Shown: positions 12,960 through 25,968, counted from the first letter of the stretch. The stretch: 64,000 bases of DNA from Branchiostoma floridae (GCF_000003815.2 NC_049980.1:23829948-23893947), one strand, 5' to 3'. Numbers and translations: made by a program. Notes: generated from the letters alone by a model not told the origin.

Positions 12960-13127
12960 AAATTTGCGCGGCACTGGTCCTGTTATCTTCGGATGGGCGA
13001 GAGGGCTGCTTCATCAGTGCAGTAGATGGGGGGAGGGGGGGCAAGCACACGTGTCCAGGAACCCCAGGACTCGAACCCGTGACCTCGATGCCCTTTCCAC
13101 TAGCCTAACCACTGGGCCATTCGACGC
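12960..13127 (-). mobile_element. tRNA-derived SINE
   Basis: On the minus strand the head starts near 13127 and carries a tRNA-like A box (TGGCCCAGTGGTTAGG, 13119-13104) and a perfect B box (GGTTCGAGTCC, 13077-13067) at normal spacing. The sequence before the A box and after the B box cannot form an acceptor stem, so this is not a functional tRNA. The body continues toward lower coordinates through a C-rich run. The A box resembles the D-arm region of Glu/Asp-type tRNAs. RNA polymerase III would read it leftward. Confidence 0.7.
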
Positions 13128-13904
13128 CACAAGATTAATAGTTAGATCCCGGGAACTGCCTGGCTATGTGGATTTAGTAATGCCCCGCCCTCGGGATGCC
13201 AACAAACTCCCGAGGGTTGATTGGCTGAGGAAAGATGGCCGGGTTCTAACTACATCTAATCATCATCAATCTCCAAATATCCTACATCCAGTGGTCATTC
13301 GCCTGGATTGGAAAATTCTTAGCCTGGATTGGGAAGTTCAAAGAAACTTCTGATGCTCTTTAATCGGAAACACGCAAATCCTCCAACGTGAGCGGTCTGT
13401 CAAATCCGTAATACGTGTGGTGAAATTTATATCAATGGGGCACAGACAGTGATTCAAGTGGTTCGCAATCTACATAATGTTTCTCTATTTTTTTTCCTTG
13501 GGATCATCAGCTCTGATATCTCGTTAAGTATTGCATTATGGGTTTGGAGACCAGATATCAGTTTGCAGGACCTCACCCGGACAAGTGTCTCTATAATAAT
13601 AAGGTATCGAAGCAAAGCACAGACCGTTTTGATCACAGGGCTGGCGACCAGTGTGCATCAAGGAAAAAAATTAAACAGATTTGTCAGCCTACCGTCATCA
13701 AAATTCCACGCGGAGAAGATAATAATCAGAAACTAATAGATCCAGATTTCAGTGATCCAATGCCATGGAAGCAGCGAGAAAATAAGAAATTATTTTATTC
13801 ATCATCCTTGTAAAACTTTGCCAGTCTGTATTACGGAACGAGCCCGTGTGAGCAATATCTGCCCAATAGCTATAGACTGGGCGCATGGCGGGTGGTGCCC
13901 CATT
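13128..13904. other. Intergenic stretch, nothing recognised
   Basis: It contains a short inverted repeat, CCTCGGGATG...CTCCCGAGG, near 13190-13216. The overlapping open frames at 13449-13813 show no protein character that I can recognise. Confidence 0.5.
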
Positions 13905-14303
13905 AGGCTAGCGTCACATTTCCAAAGCGGGGCCCGGCCGGGCTGTTTGTGGAAACGAAAAATAGAAACGTATACATAAGAACATACACAAACTGTCACA
14001 AATGATGCCCACGACTATTCTCTTTACATCTTGTAGAGTTTGGTGTTTTATTTTATTTCATACTTTTCGTCCCCGAAAGCTGCCCGACCGGGCCTCGCGG
14101 GCCGTTTGGAATTGTGACGTAGGCCTTATGCTGGCATTTCCAAACCTGCGTCCGACAGGGCAGTTTGCAGCAACGGAAATTATGATGTTGAAAACGTCGA
14201 AGCTCATGAAACGTAAAAAAATGTATAGTTCTTTTTATACACTTAAATCTTTTGTTCCCGCAAACAGCTCGGCCGGGCCCCGGGTTGGAAATGTGATCGA
14301 CCT
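13905..14303. mobile_element. Two tandem small inverted-repeat elements
   Basis: Unit 1 (13905-14126) begins AGGCTAGCGTCACATTTCC and ends with the diverged complement, GGAATTGTGACGTAGGCCT. Unit 2 (about 14127-14303) begins with GGCATTTCCAAACC near 14133 and ends GGAAATGTGATCGACCT. All four ends share a core of about 50 bp that contains a GCCCGGCCGGGC-type palindrome and CTGTTTG. The outermost pair is the best conserved, so the array may mobilise as one 400-bp unit. No coding capacity. Confidence 0.7.
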
Positions 14304-17300
14304 GATCATTAGCTTGGCGGTGAGACGCGGTTCAGGGGAGAGTGAGTAACGGCGTTCTCACGGGCTGCAGCTCCGGCCAGACGGAATATGTCGTGATCGA
14401 TCTCTCCCTTGTTTCCGGTATCTTGTTGATACACACATGGTTCTCCTGTCTACAGTAAAAACTGTGCTGGCCCCTCTGGTGAGCGCAAATACGTGGACAG
14501 CATGATGTTGCCACAACTCTGCCCACTCTCGTCCAATCCGACCTGCAATGTGAACGATCGCTTTTGTGAATCTGTTTAAGTGTTGTAAACCACCTACACA
14601 TTTCAGCCAGACACATTTCAGAGACAAAGTTAAGTTTGAGATGCAGCAAAACCACAGATGCATCAGACAAAACAACACCAGGGAATACTTGGCGGCTTGT
14701 CATGCAAAATCGGCTAACATACACGGTGTAGGTAATGCATGTTGATCTCAATACATACTAATCACGAACCTACCACACGCCCTGCGAACATACGTGGCGG
14801 AACAAATAGCCATGATGTGTGCGCATACATGTTTAGGTTGCCGACGGTGATGTGAAACAATGATGCATGTATCTGTCGGCCCTGTAAGAGCGCCCGTTGA
14901 ACCATGAGCACATTGCCCACCAGTGTGGTATTACCTGCCCACCTTCCCCCTTCCCGTGAGCTGTCCCCTGTATTGCCGAAGACTCTCTAACAAGCTCCGG
15001 AATATCCGTCACACCTGTAGAACAAGGATTCCACAGGTAGGTGTTTTCATGTCATCAGGTGTGTGTCCACATTTCTTTTCACAATGGCGTATGGAACTCC
15101 CCGGACGTTTAAGTCGAGATCATGAGTCCTTCTACTCAGCAGCGATACGACCTGGAGCCTACAACGCTCCAAGCTGGAGATTACCATGTATGCTACCATC
15201 CTGCAATCTAGCTGGATGTCTTTGTCAATTTTTTGCGTTTTAAACGCGTCTTCATGACAGTTATTTCATCCCCACCTGTAGTGCTTAAGAAGAACCTCCG
15301 TCAAGATTTATTTTGGGCCACGAAGTAAATGTAATTTCCATCGCTCAGTGGTATTCTGCATGCATGGTTACAACATTTCCGCTGCCGAGCCCTCATCCGT
15401 AGATGTATGTTATGAGCTTGTTGAGTTAATGGTGTCAGACAGCAGTATTGTCTACTGGTAAACGACTTTTGAACGAGCATCGTTGTTGCACTTGTTCTTT
15501 TCGGATCGAGTTGAACATAAGCCAGCCTTTCGGATTTCAGGGTTCCTCTTCATCCAGGCATAAACATGACATGTATGGGGTGTTTCATCCCGAAGTAGGT
15601 ACTGTATACGCCTGTTCTCTATTTGTCCACTGTTTCCAGCGCTCCCAGGTCACGGTTTGCCATGGCTCATGACAGGTACACATGGTGGTGTTTAATCGTA
15701 CCTGTTTGAGTATCCGTACCTACATGTGAGCGAACACTCCCTACATCATTTGAAAGTCTTTACCACCCCAACAGTTTAACATAATGCTCACCGCAAGTCC
15801 CTGTTATGTCGCTCGTACATGACATCTGAGGTGACTTTGGTGCCACGGAACGACGCAGCTGCACTACAATCATATGTGTCTATATTCTCATTAAGGTGTT
15901 CCAATCGTGCTAAGGGATTGAGCGCTTTCAGCCTATTTGCATACAAGCAAATCAGTTTTCACAATCAATTAGCATTTCCTGCACGTCCATCCTTCATCAC
16001 GGCAGCTATTTGTCATCGGATTCCTAATATGAAATCACAAGCCTCTCTTTGATAAGCAGTTCCAGGTAAACATGTGACGTAATAGGTGAGTTTCAGAATT
16101 CAGCTTAATAGTTGCAAACATGAAGGAACGGTTTAGAAGCAGGTTCCTCTGGTAAGATAGCGGTGAAGATAAATCGGTTGGTATTTGCGGGCTGCCCTTC
16201 GTGTCATTTCCTCTTCTGTTCAGGCCTGGCACAAAGGGTAATTACAGAAATAAACAACAGAAGAGGCAATGAATGGGAGCACCTAAGGACGTTACTACAC
16301 GGCGTAATATAAGGAAAACATGACCAGTATTGTAACTGACACCAAGAGCGATGAGCGGGTTAATAAATGTGACAAGGATGAACGTACGAGATGTTTTTCC
16401 TCAGAAAGACGTCCCCAGAGACCAATTTATGGTTTGTAAGGTTTAGATATAAAGCTTCAGACCACCAGTTCAACACAAACGAAACCGAGGGCCTCTCCAA
16501 AAAACTGTACGGTTGCTTATACGTTTTTTCCGACGCTTTGATTGATAAAGTTTCTTCGCATCAGCAACAAACAGTTTTAACTGGTTGACATGTTTAACCT
16601 TGGTATCATCATGTTGCAGAAGACAATTGAAGAACTTCTTTCTGTTTCTTTCTTTCTTCATTAAAGAAACTGTGCTTTAAAACGTTTAGAATCAGTTTTT
16701 GCCATTGCTGTGCATTTGTATGGAACTTATAATGACAAGATGAAGAATATTAATCTAAAATAGCCAATTTATTATCCAAATGAAGCAAAGTCACCGCCTA
16801 AATTGGCGACAACAGTAACTGAAATTGCCCTTTCATCCGCATGGATAACTAATTGGTTTCTACTTGTAAGGTCGTTTCGCTGTACCATACTTGATCTGCG
16901 CGGTGCCGATGGTCCCAAGAACAACGACTACAAGGTCATAAAGCACAATTATTAACACATGACAACATTCAGCTAACGTTCCGTTGTTATGGCTAAGTGC
17001 CCAGACAATTGGCGGTTACTTTTCCAAATGAAGACTTCATGATTACAGCATATGTTAGCGCATTAGACCAGCACCATACACCCTGCGCGGTAAGACTTAT
17101 CGCACATGTCAGCGGGAGTGATGGTGATGGATTGCGCGTTCAGCACCGGATCGCGGCGTAATCCCTGCCCAGGCCGCTAGGGCGCTGAACCCTTTCAACA
17201 ACTTTAGGCGTTGTAGGAGCCAGGCAACGACGACAGAATATAAACAAACATGATTGTTGTGCATGGCGCAGGGTTTCGGCACTCAACAAAGGCATTATGA

Positions 17301-18585
17301 ACTCTTTAGAGCTGCCATATAATGCTTGCAGCGTGTGCCACCAATCCCATGTAATAGCTTTTATACCAGCGTAAACGTTCAGTCATAGTCATACAATGGG
17401 CTGTAATTTGGCACATGGCTCATGCCCGGGAGCAAGATTATGGTTTACAATATTGTCAATCGTACGCAACTTACCATGTTCCCCTGTCAAGGATCTTCCC
17501 TCGGAAATTAGACCAACTCCGGGCCCACAGGCCAACTGCCAAGCACAGCAGACCTCCTACCTTCTTAAGTCCCCTCTCATCTACCCATGTAACACATGGC
17601 AAGCGTACGGATTAGTTGGTTTAGCACTGTATATTGAAAACAACGCAATATATCCTCAATATGCTTTGGTACATTACAATTAATGGTCTAGTTTATCGAC
17701 TGCCTATAGTCTCGGTGTTCGAGGAGGGTCACATCTCCTATTATCTTTTATCGATAAGAGAAAGGATCCTTCTTTGTGCGAGTGGATCAAATTAATCTGT
17801 ACTTACGGATGATCACGGATGTATGAAGCCAATACAAACCTGGTGTGTTCCACCCTGTGGTGGTTTACGAGGTGTGCAATACAAACAAACAAACAAACCT
17901 ACAACACAACAAGTTTGGTCAGAAATATACAAAAAGTACCATCAAAGTCCCCTTTTCTTTTGCCATCGTAATCGCCGTTTGACGTCACTTTTTCAAGAGA
18001 GATGTGGTATTTCGACCCCACCTTTTTCTATTCATGTTAGTCACCTTTTGAAAATACAATCATGCTTCCAAAGTGCCAATGGTAATTTGAAATGCGCTTC
18101 TCGTGTTGTATAATCTCTTATTCATGGTTCTTTAGCGGTGTTTTATATAATAGTACGTTTTCCTTCAGAGCTGTGTTCCTAGGCAGTTGTCTCAACGGCC
18201 TTATTGGTTCCTGCCCAGGCCGCCATTATCACGCCTGAATTCCTGCCGTGTTCGGCATTACAGGGACGACCGCATATTTCTTTGACGCACGTCTTGTGGC
18301 TGATGAAAAGGCTGATAGCTGTTTGAACGAACCCAGCAAGTCCTAAGTAACGACAGTGTGTTCCCCGTACTAATCTACACAAAACAGACGCGAAGCAAAA
18401 TCCCTGGAAGAATACTGAAACAGTTGGTGGTGTAATATGCTAAGAGATGGATATTCTACCGAGTCAGAGTATCTGTCAAATAGTTTATTTTCGGAATGAC
18501 CGATGTAGAAATTTGTCCTCGCCAAGAAGGCTATATGTTTTCGGTTATTCCATAGGTTGATGGGTCTAAATGTAAGTCATAGCAC
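14304..18585. other. Intergenic stretch, nothing recognised
   Basis: No gene, tRNA or structured repeat found. The overlapping minus-strand frames at 14332-14751 have no recognisable motif. Confidence 0.5.
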
Positions 18586-18589
18586 ATAA

Positions 18590-19415
18590 CTCGAGAAATT
18601 GTGGATGGAATTTTGTGATTTTTGGTAGGTTTGTAACGGTTGTGGAAAGAAAGGGCAAGTTCGAAAACGGTGTGCCTGGCGTTTTCCTAGGTTACTGCAG
18701 CGGGATTTGAATTATTGCGCGCTTGTTTGTGGACAGTATAACTCGAGAAGCTTTTCATGTATCTTCACGATATTTGTGGTTGTGCGCAAACGGTTTACCT
18801 GGCTTTTGCATACGGCACTGTGTGGACTGTAGCTGACTTTGCACGTAAGTGCGGCTCTGGACAACATAAGTCGAGATATTGTCAATGGATCCATCAATGA
18901 CATAAGGTAGGCGTGTAGCGTTAGTGAAAGGGAAGGTCAAGTTAGAAAATGGTTGATCTGGCTTTTTCTCACCATGCAGAAGCGGCAACTCGAGATATTG
19001 TCGATGGATCCATCAATGGCATGAGGTAGGCGTGTAGCGTTAGTGAAAGGGAAGGTCAAGTTAGAAAATGGTTGATCTGGCTTTTTCTCACCATGCAGAA
19101 GCGGCAACTCGAGATATTGTCGATGGATCCATCAATGGCATGAGGTAGGCGTGTAGCGTTAGTGAAAAGGAAGATCAAGTTAGAAAATGGTTGATCTAGC
19201 TTTTTATCACGGCGCTGCAGCGGGCTGTATATGTGCGTTTGGCAGTGGACAACATAGCTCGAGATGTTGTTGATGGACCTTAATGATATTTGGTAGGTGC
19301 GTAGCGTTTGTGAAAAGAAATGTCAAGTTCGAAAATGATTGACCCTGCTTTTTCCAACGGTGCCGCAGCGGGCTGTTTATGTTAGTGCATTTGTTTGTGT
19401 ACAAGATAACTCGAA
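18590..19415 (+). repeat. Tandem repeat array, 119-bp core unit
   Basis: Two almost identical units have a period of exactly 119 bp; AACTCGAGATATTGTCGATG occurs at 18987 and 19106. More diverged units lie on both sides (about 18590-18870 and 19200-19415). Each unit carries an ACTCGAGATATTGT block, a GGTAGGCGTGTAGCGTTAGT block and a GAAAATGGTTGATCTGGC block. The central copies are the most alike, as expected from unequal exchange. The units are far too long and spacer-free to be a CRISPR array. Confidence 0.85.
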
Positions 19416-19677
19416 GTGATGTGAATGGTTGTGGAATGTTATGTTTAGTGGGTGGTTAGGGGGTGCAAAAAGAAATTAAGCTCAGTTCAAGAATAAACCT
19501 CCTAGCGGCGAGTTGCAGTACTGTAATGAGGCTTAAAAGTTAAATTTTCTTTTAAGGTTAAATTTTCTTAAAAGTTAAATTTTCTGAAGTGTCAAGTTTA
19601 TGATTCTAAGGTGGCTAATAGGTCTCGAGGCAGGGATTAAGTGGTGTAGGTCTGGGCCCCCTAGCGACTTATTTTGA

Positions 19678-20355
19678 AACTGCAGGGGTAAATTTTGTCG
19701 TCTAGCAAACTTACCCGAAGATTCTTTACTACGTGAAGCATATGATGTTGTACTTTCCGGTGAATACGATTGGACAAATCACGTAACTGACATTCTCAAC
19801 TATAATGGTTTTGGGTATGTATGGACAAACCCGAGGTTGTATCATGTTAATATGCTAATCGACCAATTACGACTCCGTTTACAGGATATATACATTCAAG
19901 AATGGCATTCTTCTATCCAGAATAACTCAAAACTTTCCATTTATTCTACGCTAAAGGAAAGATACGGACAAAAGAAGTATCTTTCGAATGTACACAATTT
20001 CGAACTTCGTAGAGCAATTACAAAGATAAGAATCTGTAGTCACAAACTAAATATAGAAGCCGGAAGATATTCTAAAATTCCCCGTGACCAGAGATTTTGT
20101 CCATTCTGCCCAAATGAGATCGAAGACGAACGTCACTTCGTTATGGATTGTTCTCGATATGATGATAAACGCACAGAGCTGTTCACATTACTTTCCACTT
20201 GCTCTAAAGACTTTGCTACTCTCTGTTCGATAGACAAATTCAAGTACATTCTGGGAGGCGAGAATCCACATTGTGTACAAGTAGGCAAATATATCCACGA
20301 TTGTTTATACCGTAGAACCAATAGTGTAAATGACATGCTAGACCCTTTATGTTGA
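19678..20355 (+). pseudogene. LINE reverse transcriptase C-terminal fragment
   Basis: The frame is open for about 225 codons after an in-frame TGA at 19675 and ends with TGA at 20353. No ATG supports a start, so this is the remnant of a longer polyprotein. Features typical of the C-terminal region of LINE polyproteins are present: a tryptophan and leucine-rich helical stretch, an R-x-CSHKLNIEAGRY segment, and a Cys/His knuckle, CPFC...IEDERHFVMDC, spanning about 20100-20150, where the last two ligands follow the acidic EDE motif. Inside living elements this zinc-knuckle region is thought to bind template RNA. No frameshift is seen in the preserved part, so the copy may be fairly young. It does not look like a host gene. 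Confidence 0.7.
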
Positions 20356-20480
20356 TGTATCCATACCTATAGATATCCATATATATGTGTTTAGTTGTAC
20401 TGTAAGTAGTTGTTATACATGTAGACCTTACGAAAGTCGCTGTACTTTTGTCGTGTCAATAAAGATTGTATATTGTTAAT
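19678..20480 (+). mobile_element. 5'-truncated non-LTR retrotransposon, 3' end
   Basis: This is the tail of a LINE-type element: an open frame for the C-terminal end of the reverse transcriptase polyprotein (listed separately), a short 3' untranslated region, then AATAAA at 20458-20463 and an AT-rich terminus. The element is truncated upstream, where similarity and the frame stop near a TGA at 19675. The clade cannot be named from this piece alone. Confidence 0.7.
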
Positions 20481-23400
20481 AACTCAGAAAAGGCTAGACG
20501 GATTGTCATGATATTTAGTCCAGGCAGTCGTTTGCTATTGGGGTATTTAGTAATACATGAATAAGACCTTTACGTCTTGAATAAATGCATGATTATTTGG
20601 CGAAGGAATATGTTCGTGGAACTCTAGTTTGAAATAGTAACAAGTTGTATTCAAAGAAGACAACGAAATTCACCATATTTTCTTTTATTTTCACCCAAAT
20701 ACATCTAAATATAATGCCGCTTGCCCATCATTAATGACAATACCTTAAATTCAGATATCCTAATGTCCGTTTATCAATGATACGCTACACCTTTCAAGTG
20801 ATAGTTGAAGACAACCAAATGCTCTTATACCATAGTATGGTGTCAATTTTCTTGATATTGTACGAACTTGAGTATTGATACTTTAGAGTGCTCGAATGAT
20901 CGCCATCTTGTCACGAAGGGCAAATCCTCTGGCTCAGCTGGTAGCAGCTTCACGGTGGAGCTCCTGATTCCAAGTAGATAGTAACTGGGAAAGGCATCTC
21001 GGTTGGGGAAGCACGCGTCTTTCAGGAGGGACGTAAAACATAGGTCCCCTTTCGAGGAGGTGCCTCAAGCAATCCCTCTCTGGAAAAATATAGCCTGCTA
21101 CAGAAACAGTAAGCTGACCTATGCGCTACTAGGCGCTTCGAGGTTACTGACAACAACAACGTCTTGTCACGAGACGCCGGAACTCCTTCATCACCATCGT
21201 TAACCTTTAGTCCTTCACCTACAGCATCCGAGGAATAAACTCTCACAGCGGCAGTGGGCACCGTGATCCATGGCAGCACGTCTCCCTTTGACAGACCTGT
21301 CATACAACATTTAATTACATTACATGGAAACAATCTCTCTTCAAAACGCTGGAGAATAAAAGCTATGAATCTTAGCCCGTTGTGCCATTAGACTGTCGCA
21401 ATTCTGATCCCCCGGTAGGACCACAAATCTTTCCCCGCCAAGCTGCTGGCATGCCCCGGACAGGATTCCGTTGATGTTTGCGACTGTAGCTGGCAGATCC
21501 TGGCAGACATTGCTACTAGGGGAAATGTCATTATTTACGTTTGGTGCTTATATGATTACGTAATTTAAGTCCGTGAACCATTGCAGTATGTTACAAAGCG
21601 CTCTGGGACTGGTCTGACATTTTCGGTGTACATGCACATAAGCCTTTTGTACCAATCTAAAATACCTGCTTGGGGATTTCCATGTATAGGCTCGTGATGA
21701 TACGCGTTGATGATGTGTCGATTGTGCATGCATCAAGACAAGGAATCAAATATATATACATTCGTGAAATATAGATTTTATGTTCTTAGTTAAAGCCTTA
21801 TCAAGCGCTATGACACCTAATGCTCAACAATTCCCAAGTCGGATGTCCTGAATTGAGGAAATTGACCTGGGGCAAACCATCTACCAGTTGTCTATGGACA
21901 ATACCGCTCTATTATCAACAAGATAGTGTCGGTCTGTGATGCTGCAGTACCTGAAAAAGCTGCTAGCTGGCCCGAAGTCACCATATTTCGTCGGTACTTT
22001 AATGACTACCAAAATGCATACAAATCCATTGTCAGGATCATGAGTTACAGTGCAAACACACAACAAACAGAACCAAAAGTAGTACCTCCCACCGGAGATG
22101 AAGCCCCTTTCCCGACTACATATTACAGAGAATAACTGCCTCAACAGAGGACTACATAAAAAGACGATAACATTATTTGGTAGATGCGGAAAGTAACAAC
22201 ACACTCATGACTCCACCTTAGCCACACAACCGATCGAAATCTAATAGCCAATATCCTGCCAAGGTTAAGCAACAGGTGAAGACCTTATTGACCTTTCTTT
22301 CCGTACCAGTAGAGCTTATGGTCGTTAGCGCTGTCGATAAACCCCGATGGACATCTTCAAACATGGTCGTTATTGCCTTGTACTGGGTTCAGCCTGAACC
22401 GGGGAGTGGGCGCTTTGGGGAGCCATGTTGAAGGCCGAGCAACAGGTCTGTGTGCTCCAAAGAAATACATTCAATCGATATTCGCAAACTACGACAGTAC
22501 GAATGGTAAAAGAATACATATATTTAGACAGTGTTACATCTGGCTTCGTGTATTCAAGTAGTCGTCTTCAAGAATGGTCATATCTGCTTATAACGTTATG
22601 TCAATAAGATTGTCTGTTAAGATGACGTGCATTTCTCTGTTTTAAATGTCATTTTGGTTGTTGATAACTTCGTGTAAAAACAGTAGTTTCCTTGGTACGT
22701 CCGGCAAGAAAGTTTGCCTCCGATGGGAATTATGTTTTTGGTTGTGATTGTTTTAATCAAGGTATCTTTCATTTTTCTTTGTAGTTCTTAAGATCCCGGA
22801 GAAGCATGGCGAATTTCGTCAGTATTTTCAGGTATTGCAGCACAACAGACGGTCCCTTATAGGAGAGAGATAGCTGGGGTTGATGATTGGAAAATCGGAA
22901 GGGGTCACTAACATATGTGATAGCTAGGGCTATTGAATTAAGAAATTCACCAAAAAAAACTAAATATTTCACGAAGGAATGAGAGCTTTTATTGGTTCTA
23001 ATTTGTATTTCAAACAATGCACACAAACCTATTTTCATTCGGCGTGCGTTACATTTAAATCCCTCAACGTATCAGTGGAGAATTTTGCAGCGCACCTTTA
23101 CCGATTTCAGACGTTGAGGGTCTTGAGGTATGAAAATTGGAATCACTTTCGGAGACGCAGCGTGGTGTTTGTAACGCCGCCGTGGATCAGAGGGCTCGGC
23201 GTCACGACGCCCCGGGGCCCTGCGGACAGGTGGTGACGTCAGTAGGGGACCGGGGCGTCGGTGAAACCATGAGACGGTTGTGGGCAAATATCCTTCATCG
23301 ACCTACACTTTATGAGGGCACTGCCCTGAGCCGGAGCCGGGGTGACTATAATCGTGGGTGAAATTTTCAACAAGACAGTCTAGGGTCTCCGAGGTAAGAT

Positions 23401-24361
23401 ATTTTTGGCAGAGGACGGACAACTTAAAGGTCCTATCTATGCTGAAAGCTGCCTTCTGAGCCAGCCTTTGGGTTGATGTTTTGAACACCACTTGAATGGT
23501 ATGCTCCCTTAAAGTGATATATTGTAATCAGGATTAAGTTGAAACGTCCTGCTTCTGCTCTTCTACTATCAAATAAACAAGAGTTCACAGACCCCATACC
23601 TCCATGAAATATCTAGAGCTTTTGTAAATTTTATCATATCTCATTGACTACAAAAATGATGCCTCCATAAAAATCAAAACGATGGTATGTCGAAGACAAA
23701 AGATTTTAAACAAGGAAGCCCTACTGCAGTACCAGAGAGATCCATCAGGGGCTCAAAATCGACCTTTGTCTTCCCAGTACCTATAAAATATCATACAATC
23801 CATCCATAGGTTCTTAAGTCATGCTAACCACAATTATCCCGAGAACTAGCTGCAACATTTTCGGTAGAACACAAGACGCAGGCCTATCACCGATGAAATA
23901 CGGAACGGTAAGGAAGCCTAAACTTCATTTCAACCCTACCTGAGGACAAGATGCCAATCACAAGTAACCGCTCCTTGCATTTTAAAACCGTGTTCAAGCA
24001 CAAACGTCGAAGTTACGAAAGCGGTGAAGGTCTTTTGATTCCATACTTTACCCTTGCATAGCATTTTGTCGCTTTCATTTGTTATAACAACCACCAAGGT
24101 ACAAAACTTGAAGAGACCCTTGCTGTTTGTAAAATAATCAGCAAAGTCCATTCAGTTTACGTTCATAACGGTTAAACATGAAAAATTGTCTGTGTTCTTT
24201 ACAGTGTTCATTGGTACAAATTGCAAAAGTCCTTGCAATCGTTTAGGGCCAACGATACTTGCTGACAATACCTTGTGTAAAATCGAAACAAGGTGTTGTC
24301 AGACAGCCAGATTGTGTCGGCAGTTTCCAGGAAAGCCTGCTGTTTGTTAGCCTCATTCACT
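20481..24361. other. Intergenic stretch with one SINE-like sequence
   Basis: Apart from a SINE-like block at 20918-21140 I see no gene. A GC-rich patch at 23150-23280 contains a CRE-like TGACGTCA (about 23225-23240), but no transcription unit can be attached to it. Confidence 0.5.
20918..21140 (+). mobile_element. Degenerate tRNA-derived SINE
   Basis: TGGCTCAGCTGG (from about 20931) matches the polymerase III A-box consensus TRGCNNAGYNGG perfectly. At the expected distance, CTGATTCCAAG stands where the B box should be but is mutated. A non-tRNA body follows with CTTTCAGGAGGGACGTAAAA and TTTCGAGGAGGTGCCTCAAG. This order fits an old SINE copy on the plus strand. Its internal promoter is probably dead. 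Confidence 0.5.
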
Positions 24362-24733
24362 GGCGCCTCTAGGGCCTTGGCGAAAGTTTTTTTGGGGGGT
24401 GGGGGGTGTTGTTGTTTGTGGACGTTGATTCGCGATTTTTTTTCCGGGATGCGACGAGAATGGACAATATGCCGGGAAAGGAAAAAATGCCGTGAGAGGA
24501 TTATATACGGGGGGCTTGNNNNNNNNNNNNNNNNNNNNNNNNNNNNNNNNNNNNNNNNNNNNNNNNNNNNNNNNNNNNNNNNNNNNNNNNNNNNNNNNNN
24601 NNNNNNNNNNNNNNNNNNTATCCTCTCTCGGCATTTTCTTTTCCCGGCATATTATCCTTTCCCGTCGTATTCCGGGAAAAGAAATCGCGAATCGACGTCC
24701 ACAAAAAACTTTCGCCAATGCCCTAGAGACGCC
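24362..24733. repeat. Long inverted repeat split by an assembly gap
   Basis: The left flank (24362-24510) begins GGCGCCTCTAGGGCCTTGGC and the right flank (24619-24733) ends GCCAATGCCCTAGAGACGCC. They are diverged reverse complements throughout, for example ATTCGCGATTT with AAATCGCGAAT and ATGCCGGGAAA with TTTCCCGGCAT. The arms are about 110-145 bp; the left has an extra G-rich stretch. The 100 N in the middle is probably a conventional placeholder, so the true size of the element is unknown. Confidence 0.8.
24519..24618. other. Assembly gap (100 N)
   Basis: A 100-N run centred in an inverted repeat. The palindrome itself probably defeated assembly. Confidence 0.99.
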
Positions 24734-25968
24734 GATGATGGAGGCTAGCTGTTTGTCTCAGGATTCCTAATTAGTCTGACGCCCACTCCTGGTGCTGGCT
24801 GAGTCAGCGGTCCTGTTTTCCTCATCAATTTCTTCTGACTGACTTGGTCCATTATGTGGTTCGATATGCAGATCTTTCTATAGAGCAGGTTATATCTAAT
24901 ATTAGTTAATTTTCATCAAATGGCAATGACATTTTTTACACTACCTTTACAATGCCACATATGGCACACTGTTGCCTTTGATTTGCCGCATACACAGCAT
25001 TCAGTGTACCAAACAGTGTGTTACAGACTACACACGTCAGTCTTGTCCGGATGAAAGTCAACCTGTCGCCACAATATTCTGAAGTGGCCCATTCAAGTTC
25101 TGGTGACCATGACATTGTTCGTGATCGGTTAAAACAGCTTAATTAAACCTATCAACAGAAGCAGGGCTCTTCGCTATTTGGCTGGTGGCAAAGAATCATC
25201 AACAGGCACAACTAAGACAAAATCACCGACCCCTCGATTAGTCTTCCGCGACGTTATGTTCTTTGGTGATACTCATTGTCTGGAGAAATGCTATAGCTGC
25301 AAATAAGATGTTGAAGAACCAGGTGTAGGCTTTTTATATACTCTCTACACGTGCGTCCATAAATGTTAACGTTACACATACAGGTGATAGGATACGCAAG
25401 GTAACTGTTACCCAAGCATCAATAGTATCTGGAAACGGTCAAAGGAAACGCTGTGTATTCTTGCTTACAATTACTTGTACCGGTCGTCGGCATGTGATGG
25501 ACTTGCAATTGGTTCGCCAGATCTGATATCTGATTTTTTTGTCTCTCGTGATTATATCTTGACATATTATTGACTCTCTAGTGGCCGCCTGGTGTCATAA
25601 TTTAAGAAATTTCCGGCCTATCACTTGCCCATCACTGCAATATGCGTTTGCCTCCCAGCGTCAATGACGCTTTGAGCGGATTCTTTGAAGCACTGACAGA
25701 GTTACGTGTATCAAATCATATCCACCTGTAGATGCGAGATAGAAATCATCTGCACCGTGACTTAAATTGGTCTGCTTAAAAGTAATTAATTGTTGAAAGC
25801 ATGGGCTATTTATGATTCATGGCAAACAGGATTTTTCAGCGTCGTTGGTTGACTAGGCATGTTGAAACCTCACCGCACTCACCATCAGCATCAGTCGACT
25901 GCACCATCACATTTTGATACCTAAAGGACGTTAACAGTAAACACTGCCACACCCAAACAACTAATCTG

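Noticed and set aside
13060-13127. A functional tRNA gene on the minus strand
   Set aside because: The A and B boxes are good, but the ends do not form an acceptor stem; it fits a SINE head.
18590-19415. CRISPR-like array
   Set aside because: The units are 119 bp and contiguous without unique spacers, and the DNA is eukaryotic.
24293-24770. Open frames running through the 100-N gap
   Set aside because: N runs keep frames artificially open, and the flanks form an inverted repeat, so both strands give mirror-image frames.
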